Shown here: in pieces, positions 18,527-27,864 of the stretch | Layout of the letters: every line of letters starts with the position of its first letter | Numbering within the stretch: position 1 is the first letter of the stretch | NCBI GenBank assembly: GCA_017880775.1 | Contig: JADGRQ010000025.1 | Span: forward strand, 1-64,000 | Length of the DNA: 64,000 nucleotides | Direction: 5' to 3' | Origin: Burkholderiales bacterium | GTDB taxonomy: Bacteria > Pseudomonadota > Gammaproteobacteria > Burkholderiales > SG8-39 | The notes under the pieces: generated by a model | Seen by the model: only the letters and a program-made list of their open reading frames with translations | Told to the model about the DNA's origin: nothing | Database searches by the model: none | Translations under genes and position numbers: made by a program

Positions 18527-19960
18527 ATGATGCGAAGCATTCTGGCGTTTGCCCTGGTGATGTTCACGGCGCAGGCCTCGGCGCAGGCGCGCGAACTGCC
18601 GGACTTTACGCGCCTGGTCGAGGAACAGGGGCCCGCGGTGGTCAACATCAGCACCACCCAGGCAGTGCGCCGCAGCGACGCGGCGCCACAGGTCCCGGGC
18701 ATCGAAGACGAAGAGATCCAGGAGTTCTTCCGCCGCTTCATTCCACGGCAGCCGGGTCCGGGCCAGGGGCCCGGCCAGGGCCCGCGAGTGCCGGAGGCGC
18801 GCTCTCTCGGATCGGGATTCATCGTGACCACCGACGGCTACATCCTCACCAACGCGCATGTCGTGGACGGGGCCGACGAGATCATCGTCAAGCTCACCGA
18901 CAAGCGCGAATACAAGGCCAAGGTCATCGGTGCGGACAAGCGCACTGACGTGGCCGTGATCAAGATCGAGGCAAACGGCCTGCCGGCGGTGAAGTTGGGC
19001 GAACCGGCGCGCACCAAGGTCGGCGAATGGGTGCTGGCGATCGGTTCGCCGTTCGGCTTCGAAAACACGGTCACCGCGGGCATCGTGAGCGCCAAGGGCC
19101 GCTCGCTTCCGCAGGAGAACCTGGTGCCGTTCATCCAGACAGACGTGGCGATCAACCCGGGCAACTCGGGTGGGCCGTTGTTCAACCTGCGCGGCGAGGT
19201 GATCGGCATGAACTCGCAGATCTACTCGCGCACGGGCGGCTTCATGGGCCTGTCGTTCGCGATCCCGATCGACCTTGCGATGGACATCCAGAACCAGCTT
19301 CGCACCAAGGGGCGCGTCAGCCGCGGACGCATCGGCGTGGTGATCCAGGAAGTGACCAGGGACATGGCGGATTCGTTCGGACTGAAGAAGCCGGAGGGCG
19401 CGCTCGTGAATTCGGTGGAGAAGGGCAGTCCCGCCGAGAAGGCCGGAATCGAGGCGCTCGACATCATCGTCAAGTTCGACGGCAAGCCGGTCGGCGCATC
19501 CGCCGACCTGCCGCGCATCGTCGGTTCGACCCGGCCGGGCTCGCAGGTCGGGCTGCAGGTGTGGCGCAAGGGTGCGCCGAAGGATCTGACCATCACGGTG
19601 GCCGAGATTCCGGAAGAGCGCATTGCCGGCCGCGAATCGCCGCGTCCGAAGCCCGCGGCGCTGGCTGCCAACCGGCTTGGCCTCGTGGTGAGCGAGTTGA
19701 GCACGGAGCAGAAAAAGGAGCTGAAGCTTGCGCACGGGCTGGCGGTGGATGAAGTGCGTCCCGATGCGCGCCTGGATGTGCGCCGTGGCGACGTGATCCT
19801 CGCGATCGTGAGCCAGGGCAAGGTCGAAGAACTCAAGTCAGTGGCGCAGTTGAACAAGCGGCTAAATGAGCTCGACAAGTCGAGCGCGGTGACGCTGCAC
19901 GTGCGCCGCGGCGAAAATACGCTGGTACTGAGCGTCGCGGGGCTCGCCGACAAGGGCTGA
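18527..19960 (+). CDS. DegQ/MucD family periplasmic serine endoprotease
   Basis: 477 residues. A signal peptide ends near residue 21 (AQASAQA). The trypsin-like domain shows His in LTNAHVV, Asp in KRTDVAVIKI and Ser in NPGNSGGPLF, then two PDZ domains at about 275-365 and 385-470. A Gly/Pro/Gln-rich linker (PGPGQGPGQGP) lies in the LA loop region. It degrades misfolded envelope proteins and refolds others, the effector at the end of the sigma-E stress module. It could equally be named MucD; paralogue naming needs a tree. Confidence 0.94.
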   Translation: MMRSILAFALVMFTAQASAQARELPDFTRLVEEQGPAVVNISTTQAVRRSDAAPQVPGIEDEEIQEFFRRFIPRQPGPGQGPGQGPRVPEARSLGSGFIVTTDGYILTNAHVVDGADEIIVKLTDKREYKAKVIGADKRTDVAVIKIEANGLPAVKLGEPARTKVGEWVLAIGSPFGFENTVTAGIVSAKGRSLPQENLVPFIQTDVAINPGNSGGPLFNLRGEVIGMNSQIYSRTGGFMGLSFAIPIDLAMDIQNQLRTKGRVSRGRIGVVIQEVTRDMADSFGLKKPEGALVNSVEKGSPAEKAGIEALDIIVKFDGKPVGASADLPRIVGSTRPGSQVGLQVWRKGAPKDLTITVAEIPEERIAGRESPRPKPAALAANRLGLVVSELSTEQKKELKLAHGLAVDEVRPDARLDVRRGDVILAIVSQGKVEELKSVAQLNKRLNELDKSSAVTLHVRRGENTLVLSVAGLADKG

Positions 19961-19964
19961 CCCG

Positions 19965-20198
19965 CTGCTCAACCCGGTTCTCAAGCTCTACTCGCGCGCC
20001 TACTGCCATCTCTGCGTGGACATGGCGCGCGGCTTGCGCGACCGGGGCATCGCGTTCGAAGAGGTGGACGTGGATGCCGATCCGGCGCTGGAAGAGCGCT
20101 ACGGCGAGTACGTTCCGGTCCTGGTCCGGCCGGACGGTACGGAAATCTGCCACTATTTCCTGGACAACGCGGCGCTCCGCACGGCGCTCGCTGGATGA
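19965..20198 (+). CDS. Glutaredoxin-like thiol-redox protein, CTG start
   Basis: 77 residues if read from CTG at 19965. The sequence has a redox pair C14-x-x-C17 in AYCHLC and the cis-Pro segment VPVLV near 52-56 of a small glutaredoxin fold. The frame has no ATG, GTG or TTG between the upstream stop and the CxxC; starting at GTG 20016 would remove the active site. AAGGG at 19952-19956 is correctly placed for CTG. It lies 4 bp after degQ and before lepA, where related genomes carry the same glutaredoxin-family gene. Confidence 0.8.
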   Translation: MLNPVLKLYSRAYCHLCVDMARGLRDRGIAFEEVDVDADPALEERYGEYVPVLVRPDGTEICHYFLDNAALRTALAG

Positions 20199-20247
20199 CG
20201 CCGCGACCTGATCTGAATCGCTTCGCCCGCCCGACAGATTTCTGCGG

Positions 20248-20285
20248 TAAAATAATGGCTTAGACGAGGGTGCTGCGGCACCCTC
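20248..20285 (+). promoter_or_regulatory. -10 like element and 8-bp leader hairpin before lepA
   Basis: TAAAAT at 20248-20253 resembles a -10 box. Just downstream GAGGGTGC (20266-20273), a TGCG loop and GCACCCTC (20278-20285) form a perfect 8-bp hairpin ending 7 bp before the lepA ATG. No ordinary Shine-Dalgarno sequence lies between hairpin and ATG. The hairpin could act in translational control or as a weak terminator for transcripts from degQ; only three Ts follow. Confidence 0.6.
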
Positions 20286-20292
20286 TTTGCTT

Positions 20293-22092
20293 ATGAATCA
20301 GAGCCATATCCGCAACTTCTCCATCATCGCGCACATCGACCATGGCAAGTCGACGCTCGCGGACCGGTTCATCCAGGTCTGCGGCGGGCTGTCAGACCGC
20401 GAGATGGAGGAACAGGTGCTCGACTCGATGGACCTGGAGCGCGAGCGCGGAATCACCATCAAGGCGCAGACCGCCGCGCTGCAGTACAAGGCACGCGACG
20501 GCGAAACCTACAACCTCAACCTGATCGACACGCCGGGCCACGTGGACTTTTCCTACGAGGTGAGCCGCTCGCTGTCCGCATGCGAAGGCGCAGTGCTGGT
20601 GGTCGACGCGTCCCAGGGCGTGGAAGCGCAGACCGTGGCCAACTGCTATACCGCGATCGAACTCGGGGTCGAGGTGATCCCGGTGCTCAACAAGATCGAT
20701 CTGCCCTCGGCCGACCCGGACAAGGCAATCCTGGAGATCGAGGACATGATCGGGATCCAGGCGCAGGGTGCGATCCGCGCCAGCGCAAAGACCGGCGAAG
20801 GCGTGCAGGACATCCTAGAAGCGGTCATCGCGCGCGCGCCCGCCCCGCGTGGCGACCCCGCGGGCCGTCTCAAAGCGCTGGTGATCGATTCCTGGTTCGA
20901 CAACTACGTCGGCGTGGTGATGCTGGTGCGGGTCGTGGACGGCGCAATCAAGCTCAAGGAAAAGCTCCAGTTCATGAGCACCGGTGCGAACTACCTGTGC
21001 GAACAGGTTGGCGTGTTCACGCCCAAGCCGCAGGTGCGCGACGCGCTCTCCGCGGGGGAGGTGGGGTTCGTCATCGCAGGCATCAAGGAATTGCGCGCGG
21101 CCAAGGTCGGCGACACCATCACCCGTGCGGACAAGCCGGCCGCCGAGCCGCTGCAGGGGTTCAGGGAAATCAAGCCGCAGGTGTTCGCCGGCCTGTACCC
21201 GGTCGAGGCCAACCAGTACGAGGCGATGCGTGAGGCGATGGAAAAGCTGCACCTGAACGACGCTTCGCTGCACTACGAGCCCGAGGTTTCGCAGGCGCTC
21301 GGCTTCGGCTTCCGCTGCGGCTTCCTCGGTCTGCTGCACATGGACATCGTGCAGGAGCGCCTCGAGCGCGAGTACAACATGAGCCTCGTCACCACGGCGC
21401 CTTCGGTGGTGTACGAAGTGCTGCTGCGCGACGGCACGGTGGAGGAGGTATCCAACCCGGCCAAGCTGCCGGACCCGAGTCGGATCGAGCAGATCCGCGA
21501 GCCGATGATCTCCGCCACCATCTTCGTGCCGCAGGAGTATGTCGGCCCGGTGATCACGCTGTGCACGCAGAAACGGGGCACCCAGACCAACCTTCACTAT
21601 TCGGCGCGCCACGTGGTGCTGTCGTACGACCTGCCGCTCAGCGAGGTGGTGCTGGATTTCTTCGACAAGCTCAAGTCGCTTACGCGCGGCTACGGCTCGC
21701 TCGACTACGAGTTCAAGGAATACCGCGCGGCGGACATGGTGAGGCTCGACGTGCTGGTGAACGGCGACAAGGTGGACGCGCTCTCCAGCATGGTGCACCG
21801 CTCGAATGCGCAGCAGCGCGGGCGCGAGCTGGTCGCGCGCCTGCGCGGCATCATTCCGCGGCAGATGTTCGATGTCGCCATTCAGGCGGCGATCGGCGCG
21901 AATATCATCGCGCGCGAAAACGTGAAGGCGCTGAGAAAGAATGTGCTCGCCAAGTGCTACGGCGGTGACGTTTCACGCAAGCGCAAGCTGCTGGAGAAGC
22001 AGAAGGCGGGGAAGAAGCGCATGAAGCAGGTCGGCTCGGTGGAAATCCCGCAGGAGGCTTTTCTGGCGGTCCTTCAGATGGACGACAAATGA
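20293..22092 (+). CDS. lepA: Elongation factor 4 (LepA)
   Basis: 599 residues from the ATG at 20293; TTG at 20287 is in frame but unlikely. The GTPase domain shows AHIDHGKST (G1), DTPGHVDF (G3) and NKIDLP (G4), followed by EF-G-like domains II, III and V and the LepA-specific C-terminal domain ending near QMDDK. It binds the ribosome and back-translocates or helps subunit biogenesis. Its stop overlaps lepB by 4 bases, the usual lepA-lepB pairing. Confidence 0.98.
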   Translation: MNQSHIRNFSIIAHIDHGKSTLADRFIQVCGGLSDREMEEQVLDSMDLERERGITIKAQTAALQYKARDGETYNLNLIDTPGHVDFSYEVSRSLSACEGAVLVVDASQGVEAQTVANCYTAIELGVEVIPVLNKIDLPSADPDKAILEIEDMIGIQAQGAIRASAKTGEGVQDILEAVIARAPAPRGDPAGRLKALVIDSWFDNYVGVVMLVRVVDGAIKLKEKLQFMSTGANYLCEQVGVFTPKPQVRDALSAGEVGFVIAGIKELRAAKVGDTITRADKPAAEPLQGFREIKPQVFAGLYPVEANQYEAMREAMEKLHLNDASLHYEPEVSQALGFGFRCGFLGLLHMDIVQERLEREYNMSLVTTAPSVVYEVLLRDGTVEEVSNPAKLPDPSRIEQIREPMISATIFVPQEYVGPVITLCTQKRGTQTNLHYSARHVVLSYDLPLSEVVLDFFDKLKSLTRGYGSLDYEFKEYRAADMVRLDVLVNGDKVDALSSMVHRSNAQQRGRELVARLRGIIPRQMFDVAIQAAIGANIIARENVKALRKNVLAKCYGGDVSRKRKLLEKQKAGKKRMKQVGSVEIPQEAFLAVLQMDDK

Positions 22093-22877
22093 GCTTTGCA
22101 CTGTTCCTGCTGATCCTGCTGGTGGTAAGCGGCCTGATCTGGCTGCTCGATGCCTCGGTGCTTCGCAAGCGCCGCGCACCGGCCGCGAAGGAGCCCTGGT
22201 GGGTCGAGTACTCGGTCAGCTTTTTCCCGGTGATCCTGGTCGTGTTCGTGCTGCGCTCGTTCCTGGTCGAGCCGTTCAAGATTCCGTCCGGCTCGATGAT
22301 CCCGACGCTGCTGGTGGGCGATTTCATCCTGGTCAACAAGTTCACCTACGGCATCCGGCTGCCGGTGATCAACAAGAAGATCGTTGAGCTGAATTTTCCC
22401 AAGCGCGGCGACGTGATGGTGTTCCGTTACCCGATGGACACCTCGCTCGACTACATCAAGCGGGTGGTGGGCGTGCCGGGGGACCGCATCGAATACCGCA
22501 ACAAGCACCTGACCGTGAACGGCCAGCCGGTCCCGGTTCGCCCCATCGAGGACTACCTGGCGCGCGAGCGCATGCAGTATTCACGCCAGTTCATGGAAAC
22601 GCTCGACGGCACCGAGCACGCCATCCTGGTTGAAGACGACGCGCCGGGCCTGATGCAGCCGCCGCATCCGTTTTCGCCCGCCGGCAATTGCCTCTACAAT
22701 GCGAGCGGTCTGGCATGCACGGTGCCGCCGGGACACTATTTCATGATGGGCGACAATCGCGATAATTCGAGCGACAGCCGCGTGTGGGGTTTCGTTCCTG
22801 ACGAAAACATCGTCGGCAAGGCGTTCTTCATCTGGCTCAACCTGAGCGAGCTGGGGCGCTTCGGGTCGTTCCGCTGA
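22089..22877 (+). CDS. lepB: Signal peptidase I
   Basis: 262 residues. Two membrane segments (about 3-22 and 46-64) place the catalytic domain in the periplasm. The nucleophile Ser is in [11 protein letters not shown] near residue 76 and the general base Lys in [11 protein letters not shown] near 123. It removes signal peptides from secreted proteins, including those of the many transport proteins in this window. ATG overlaps lepA; a DUF4845 gene follows after 16 bp. Confidence 0.96.
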   Translation: MSFALFLLILLVVSGLIWLLDASVLRKRRAPAAKEPWWVEYSVSFFPVILVVFVLRSFLVEPFKIPSGSMIPTLLVGDFILVNKFTYGIRLPVINKKIVELNFPKRGDVMVFRYPMDTSLDYIKRVVGVPGDRIEYRNKHLTVNGQPVPVRPIEDYLARERMQYSRQFMETLDGTEHAILVEDDAPGLMQPPHPFSPAGNCLYNASGLACTVPPGHYFMMGDNRDNSSDSRVWGFVPDENIVGKAFFIWLNLSELGRFGSFR

Positions 22878-22893
22878 GAACTGGGAGGTCCAC

Positions 22894-23256
22894 GTGCACA
22901 AGCAAACCGGCGTCACCTTGAGCGGGCTCCTCATCAGCCTGGTGATCCTGATCGTCCTGGGCCTGCTTGGGCTGAAGGTCATTCCCGCGTACATCGAGTT
23001 CTACACCGCGAAGAAAGCCATCGTCGCAATCGCCTTCGAAACTAAAGGCGCTGGCGGGGTCGGGGAGCTGCGCAAGGCCTTCGATCGCCGCGCGGCGGTC
23101 GATTCCATCGACGTGGTCTCGGGCAAGGACCTGGAAATTACCAAGGAAGGCAACGACGTCGTGATTAATTTCGCCTACCGCAAGGAGGTGCCGCTGTTCG
23201 CGAATCTCGGTCTGTATTTCGATTTCGCCGCGACCTCCAAGGGAAGCAGCGAATAG
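22894..23256 (+). CDS. DUF4845 family membrane protein
   Basis: 120 residues from GTG at 22894. The start KQTGVTLSGLLISLVILIVLGLLGLKVIPAY looks like a type IV pilin-like N-terminus with one membrane helix, followed by about 85 residues exposed to the periplasm. The family is found between lepB and rnc in betaproteobacteria and gammaproteobacteria. No biochemical role is established. GGGAGG lies just before the GTG. Confidence 0.85.
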   Translation: MHKQTGVTLSGLLISLVILIVLGLLGLKVIPAYIEFYTAKKAIVAIAFETKGAGGVGELRKAFDRRAAVDSIDVVSGKDLEITKEGNDVVINFAYRKEVPLFANLGLYFDFAATSKGSSE

Positions 23257-23270
23257 CGGGCCGGTGAGCG

Positions 23271-23942
23271 GTGGCGCGGCCCACGACCCTTGAAAAAAGC
23301 CTCGCCTACCGGTTCGCCGACCGCGCGCTGCTCGAGCAGGCGCTGACCCACCGCAGTTTCGGAACGCCGCATAACGAGCGCCTCGAGTTCCTCGGCGACG
23401 GCGTGCTCGGCTGCGTCATCGCCGGCGCGCTCTACGCGCGCTATCCGCTGTTGGCCGAAGGCGAGCTTTCACGCATGCGCGCCGCGCTGGTGCGCAAGGA
23501 AGCGCTGTCGGGCATAGCGCGCGGGCTCGGTTTGCCGGCGCACGTGAGGTTGGGCGAGGGTGAGCGCTCGAACGGGGGCAACGAGCGCGACTCCATCCTG
23601 GCCGACACGCTCGAGGCGGTGTTCGCCGCGCTGTTTCTCGACGGCGGCTACGACGCCGTGCGCGATGCAATTCTGAGGACCTTCCAGGCCGCGTTTGCCG
23701 GGCTCGACGCCTCGCAGCCCGCGAAAGACGCCAAGACCCGGCTGCAGGAATTCCTGCAGGGACGCAGGCACAAGCTTCCCGAGTACCGCGTGGTCGCGAC
23801 CAAGGGCGCTGCGCACCGCCAGACGTTCGAGGTCGAGTGCGTGGTGGCGGACCTCGATCTGCGCGACACCGGGAACGGCGCTTCGCGCCGCGCGGCCGAG
23901 CAGAGCGCGGCAGAGAGCGTGCTGAAAAAGCTCGGCAGATGA
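23271..23942 (+). CDS. rnc: Ribonuclease III
   Basis: 223 residues from GTG at 23271. The signature HNERLEFLGDGVLG (about residues 35-48) and DTLEAVFAALFLDGG (about 108-122) carry the catalytic acids; the double-stranded RNA-binding domain spans about 150-222 (DAKTRLQEFLQG...). It cleaves rRNA precursors and structured mRNAs. The stop overlaps the era start by 4 bases, the conserved rnc-era coupling. Confidence 0.97.
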   Translation: MARPTTLEKSLAYRFADRALLEQALTHRSFGTPHNERLEFLGDGVLGCVIAGALYARYPLLAEGELSRMRAALVRKEALSGIARGLGLPAHVRLGEGERSNGGNERDSILADTLEAVFAALFLDGGYDAVRDAILRTFQAAFAGLDASQPAKDAKTRLQEFLQGRRHKLPEYRVVATKGAAHRQTFEVECVVADLDLRDTGNGASRRAAEQSAAESVLKKLGR

Positions 23943-24820
23943 ATCATCGCTGCGGCACCATCGCGTTTGCGGGCCGTCCCAACACCGGCAAGTCGAGCCT
24001 GCTCAACCGTCTGGTGGGCGAAAAACTCTCGATCGTCTCAGCGCGCGCGCAGACGACGCGCCATCTGGTCACCGGAATCCTCACCACCTCCGACTGCCAG
24101 TACATTTTTGTCGATGCGCCGGGCATGCAAACGCGCCACCGGGGAAAGCTCAACCGCGCGCTCAACCTGCGCGCGAGCGAGGCCGCCGGCGGTGCGGACG
24201 TGGTCGGATGGGTGTTGGAGGCGATGCGTCTGTCGGAGGCCGACCGCGAGGCGGTTGCCGGCGTGGCGCCGAACGCGAGGGTCGTTGCGATCGTCAATCA
24301 GATCGACCGGGTCAAGCCGCGCGAAAAGCTCATCCCGTTCCTCGCGCGCGTGGCGCAGGAGCGCGAATTTGCAGCCATCGTCCCGGTCAGCGCATCGAGC
24401 GGCGAAAATTGCAAGTCGCTGCTCGCGGCGCTGCGCGATGCGCTGCCCGACGGCGGGGCGATCTACCCTCCGGACCAGCTCACCGACCGCGACGAACGTT
24501 TCTTTGCCGCCGAATTGCTGCGCGAACAATTGTTCCGCACGCTCGGCGAGGAGTTGCCCTACGCCTGCGAGGTCGAGATCGCGAGTTTCAAGGAGGAAGG
24601 GCGCCTGCGCAGGATAGAAGCGACCATCTGGGTCGCGCGCGACAGCCATAAGCCGATCGTGCTCGGCGAGAAGGGCGCGCGCCTGAAGCAGATGGCCACC
24701 GCGGCGCGCAAGGGAATGGAAACCCTGTTCGGCGGCAAGGTGTATCTCGGGACGTGGATCAAGGTCAAGCGCGGCTGGAGCGAGGACGACCGTTTGCTGC
24801 GTTCGCTCGGTCATCGATGA
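23939..24820 (+). CDS. era: GTPase Era
   Basis: 293 residues from ATG at 23939, overlapping rnc. N-terminal GTPase with G1 GRPNTGKSS at residues 12-20, G3 DAPG at 59-62, and a C-terminal KH domain near 215-280 containing VLGEKGARLKQM. It binds the 3' end of 16S rRNA and helps 30S assembly. The G4 motif is NQID at residues 120-123 rather than the usual NKxD, a departure worth noting. Otherwise length and order are normal. Confidence 0.95.
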   Translation: MNHRCGTIAFAGRPNTGKSSLLNRLVGEKLSIVSARAQTTRHLVTGILTTSDCQYIFVDAPGMQTRHRGKLNRALNLRASEAAGGADVVGWVLEAMRLSEADREAVAGVAPNARVVAIVNQIDRVKPREKLIPFLARVAQEREFAAIVPVSASSGENCKSLLAALRDALPDGGAIYPPDQLTDRDERFFAAELLREQLFRTLGEELPYACEVEIASFKEEGRLRRIEATIWVARDSHKPIVLGEKGARLKQMATAARKGMETLFGGKVYLGTWIKVKRGWSEDDRLLRSLGHR

Positions 24821-25536
24821 ACCGGCCCCGGGCAGAGCACGAACCCGGATACGTGCTGCACACTTACCCGTACCGCGAGACCAGCCTAATCGTCGAGGCG
24901 TTTACGCGGCGGCACGGGCGCACCGCGCTGATTGCCAAGGGCGCGCGCCGGCCGCGTTCGGCGCTGCGGGGCGTCCTGCTTTCGTTCCAGCCGCTGAGGC
25001 TGTCATGGTCCGGCGGCGGGGAGATGCGCATCCTCGTCGGCGCGGATTGGCAGGGCGCAGCCAGCTTGCTGCGCGGTGCAGGGCTGATGTGCGGCTTCTA
25101 TCTGAACGAACTGCTGCTGCGCCTGCTGCCGCGCGAAGATGCGCACGAGGCGCTCTATGACGACTATTGCGAGGGCCTGTCGCGCCTCGCACAGGGGTCG
25201 CTGCCGACTTCGACCGTGCTGCGCATGTTCGAGCGGCGGCTCCTCGCTGGGCTGGGGTATGCTTTACAGTTCGATCGGGATGCAGCCGACGGCGCGCCGA
25301 TTCGTCCGGAGGGAAGTTACCTGTATGAGCCCGAGCGCGGCCCGGTGGCGGCCAACGGTGCCGGCGGCGAGATGGTGGTGAGCGGGCGCACGCTGCTCGA
25401 CATGCAGGCCGACGACTACCGACGGCCCGAGACGCAGGCCGAGAGCCGCGCGCTGATGCGCGCGCTGATCGGCCTGCGCCTGCACGGTCAGACGCTGCAC
25501 ACGCGCGCGGTGCTGCTCGAACTTCAGGAAATGTAG
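24817..25536 (+). CDS. recO: DNA repair protein RecO
   Basis: 239 residues from ATG at 24817, overlapping era by 4 bases. N-terminal OB fold (YVLHTYPYRETSLIVEAFTRRHGR, near residues 11-34) and an all-helical C-terminal half. It works with RecR to load RecA on gapped DNA. Zinc-binding cysteines are absent, as in many proteobacterial RecO proteins. pdxJ begins 4 bp downstream, the conserved order. Confidence 0.94.
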   Translation: MNRPRAEHEPGYVLHTYPYRETSLIVEAFTRRHGRTALIAKGARRPRSALRGVLLSFQPLRLSWSGGGEMRILVGADWQGAASLLRGAGLMCGFYLNELLLRLLPREDAHEALYDDYCEGLSRLAQGSLPTSTVLRMFERRLLAGLGYALQFDRDAADGAPIRPEGSYLYEPERGPVAANGAGGEMVVSGRTLLDMQADDYRRPETQAESRALMRALIGLRLHGQTLHTRAVLLELQEM

Positions 25537-25540
25537 GGCG

Positions 25541-26293
25541 ATGATCGAACTCGGCGTAAACGTGGATCACGTGGCGACGGTGCGGCAGGCACGGCGCACC
25601 TACGAACCCGATCCGGTGTGGGCGGCGGTCGAAGCGCACCTCGGCGGTGCTGACGGCATCACGGTGCACCTGCGCGAAGACCGGCGCCATATCCAGGACG
25701 AGGACGTGCGCCGACTGCGCGAGCTGACCCACATCAAGCTCAACCTGGAAATGGCCGCAACCAGGGAGATGGTGGAGATCGCGCGCGGCATTCGTCCCGA
25801 GATGGCGATGCTGGTGCCGGAGGGGCGCCACGAGGTGACCACCGAAGGAGGCCTGGACATCGTGTCGCAGGAGGCGAAGCTCGAGCAGGCGGTGGCGCGC
25901 CTCGCCGACGCCGGCATCGTGGTGAGCGTGTTCATCGACGCCGACCAGCGCCAGATCGACGCGGCAAAACGCATCGGTGCCTCGGTATGCGAGGTGCACA
26001 CGGGACCCTATGCGCATGCCTTCCATTCGCAGGGGCGCGACGCCGAGAGCCCCGCCGTGGCGGCCGAGCTGAAAAAGGTTGCGCAGTGCGGCGAGCAGAT
26101 CCGCGCGCTCGGCATGCGCTTCAACGCCGGCCATGCGCTCAACTACTTCAACGTCGAGCCGGTGGCGAGGTTGCCCGGGGTGCGCGAACTGCACATCGGC
26201 CACGCGATCGTCAGCCGTGCGCTGTTCATCGGCCTGCGCGAAGCGGTGCGCGAGATGAAGCGCCTGATGACCGACGCAAGGCTGGCGCGGTGA
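25541..26293 (+). CDS. pdxJ: Pyridoxine 5'-phosphate synthase PdxJ
   Basis: 250 residues. IELGVNVDHVATVRQARRT at the start, GADGITVHLREDRRHI near residue 40 and NAGHALNYFNV near 196 are PdxJ motifs with the substrate-binding His and Glu residues. It condenses 1-deoxyxylulose 5-phosphate with 3-amino-2-oxopropyl phosphate to make vitamin B6. PLP-dependent enzymes are frequent in the adjacent island. Its TGA overlaps the acpS GTG by 4 bases. Confidence 0.97.
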   Translation: MIELGVNVDHVATVRQARRTYEPDPVWAAVEAHLGGADGITVHLREDRRHIQDEDVRRLRELTHIKLNLEMAATREMVEIARGIRPEMAMLVPEGRHEVTTEGGLDIVSQEAKLEQAVARLADAGIVVSVFIDADQRQIDAAKRIGASVCEVHTGPYAHAFHSQGRDAESPAVAAELKKVAQCGEQIRALGMRFNAGHALNYFNVEPVARLPGVRELHIGHAIVSRALFIGLREAVREMKRLMTDARLAR

Positions 26294-26673
26294 TCTACGG
26301 CATCGGCACGGACATCGTCGAGATTCCGCGGATTGCGCGCTCCCTTGAGCGTTTCGGCGAGCGTTTCGCGCAGCGCATTCTGTGCGGGCCTGAGCTGGCG
26401 CGCTTCGCCAGCCACAAGCAGCCGGCGTCCTATCTCGCCAAGCGCTTTGCCGCCAAGGAAGCCTTCACCAAGGCGCTCGGCACCGGCATCCACGCGCCGG
26501 CCAATTGGCATGGGGTATGGGTGAGTAATCTGCGCTCCGGGAAGCCGGTGCTGGAGTTTTCGCCCGCGCTTGCGGCGCTGATGCAGAAACGTGGCGTGCG
26601 GCGTGCCCACGTCTCGCTGAGCGATGACCGGGCGCTTGCCTGCGCCACCGTGATCCTCGAGACCGATCCGTGA
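26290..26673 (+). CDS. acpS: Holo-ACP synthase AcpS
   Basis: 127 residues from GTG at 26290. The two signatures GTDIVEIPRI (Mg-binding Asp near residue 7) and RFAAKEAFTKALGTG (Glu near 58) are intact. It transfers phosphopantetheine from CoA to Ser37 of AcpP, linking it functionally to the fab cluster 12 kb away. Both ends overlap neighbours by 4 bases. Confidence 0.96.
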   Translation: MIYGIGTDIVEIPRIARSLERFGERFAQRILCGPELARFASHKQPASYLAKRFAAKEAFTKALGTGIHAPANWHGVWVSNLRSGKPVLEFSPALAALMQKRGVRRAHVSLSDDRALACATVILETDP

Positions 26674-27689
26674 GTTTGAGCCTGCCGCTGGGGCCGGCGG
26701 TCATCGATCCTGCCGGAGTATCGCTTAGCGACGATGACGGGAAGCGACTGTCGCACCCCGCCGTTGGCGGAGTGATCCTGTTTGCGCACAACTACGAATC
26801 GCCCGCGCAGCTGCGCGCGCTCACCGCGGAGATCCGGGCGCTGAGGAAACCCGAACTGCCGATTTGCGTGGATCACGAAGGAGGGAGAGTGCAGCGTTTT
26901 CGCGCGGGATTTACGGCGATTCCGCCGATGCGAAAACTGGGAGAGATTTTCGATTCGAATATCGGTCGCGCGGTTCAGATTGCCGAACAGGTCGGCGTCG
27001 TGATCGGCTGCGAGCTGGTGGCGCACGGGGTGGATTTCAGCTTCACGCCGGTGCTCGACCTGGATTACGGCGCGAGTTCGGTCATCGGCGATCGGGCGTT
27101 GCATTCTGATGCGCAGCCGGCAGGCGAGCTGGCTGCGGCGTTGATCAGCGGCCTTGCACGCGCTGGAGTGGCGGCGGTGGGCAAGCATTTTCCTGGGCAT
27201 GGGTATGCGAAAGCGGATTCGCACCACGCGGTGCCTGTGGACGATCGCACGCTCGAGCAGATCATGGAAAACGACGTTGCTCCGTACCGCCGGGCAATCG
27301 CCGCTGGACTGGCTGGCGTAATGCCGGCGCACGTGATCTATGGGAAGGTGGACTCGGAGCCGGCGGGCTACTCGAGCTTCTGGCTGCGGCAGGTGCTGCG
27401 CGGGCAACTTGGATTTGACGGCGTGATCTTCAGCGACGATCTGTCGATGGAGGGAGCGAGCATCGCGGGTGGCCTGGTGGCGCGCGCGCATGCGGCGCTG
27501 AAGGCGGGGTGCGACGTGGTGCTGCTGTGCCAGAACCCGAAAGGACAGGCCGAATTGCTTGACGGGTTGGGCGACGCCCGCTGTGAAGCGAGACGCTGGG
27601 AGAAGATGCGAGCGCGCCGCTTTGGCACTCTCAATCGCGGCTCGGCTGACTACCGCGCTGCTGCGGATGAGATCGGCAGGCTAGCGTGA
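26670..27689 (+). CDS. nagZ: Beta-N-acetylhexosaminidase NagZ
   Basis: 339 residues from GTG at 26670, a glycoside hydrolase family 3 enzyme. KHFPGHGYAKADSHH near residues 171-185 holds the family His acid/base loop and FSDDLSM near 253 the Asp nucleophile. It removes GlcNAc from muropeptides in the cytoplasm during cell-wall recycling. It overlaps acpS by 4 bases and ends the long housekeeping operon. Confidence 0.96.
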   Translation: MSLSLPLGPAVIDPAGVSLSDDDGKRLSHPAVGGVILFAHNYESPAQLRALTAEIRALRKPELPICVDHEGGRVQRFRAGFTAIPPMRKLGEIFDSNIGRAVQIAEQVGVVIGCELVAHGVDFSFTPVLDLDYGASSVIGDRALHSDAQPAGELAAALISGLARAGVAAVGKHFPGHGYAKADSHHAVPVDDRTLEQIMENDVAPYRRAIAAGLAGVMPAHVIYGKVDSEPAGYSSFWLRQVLRGQLGFDGVIFSDDLSMEGASIAGGLVARAHAALKAGCDVVLLCQNPKGQAELLDGLGDARCEARRWEKMRARRFGTLNRGSADYRAAADEIGRLA

Positions 27690-27864
27690 ACCCTTACCCG
27701 TGCATCGTCCTTTCCCAGCGGTTACCGGAGTTGGAATCCCCGTGGGGACGCCACAGATTCGCGGCCGGGAAGGGCGGATATCTCGTCGGGACAATGCGCG
27801 GCATGCCCGAATCGGCGCTTCGTCCAGGACGAATGCGCACCTGTAAACACTCGGTCAGAGAATT
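27690..27864. other. Intergenic gap between nagZ and toxin-antitoxin pair
   Basis: About 175 bp. A 60-codon plus-strand frame begins at GTG 27686, overlapping the nagZ stop, and ends at 27868 over the end of the antitoxin gene, but it shows no domain and I do not call it a gene. A short CCCCGTGGGG palindrome lies at about 27737-27746. No strong terminator was seen. Confidence 0.4.
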
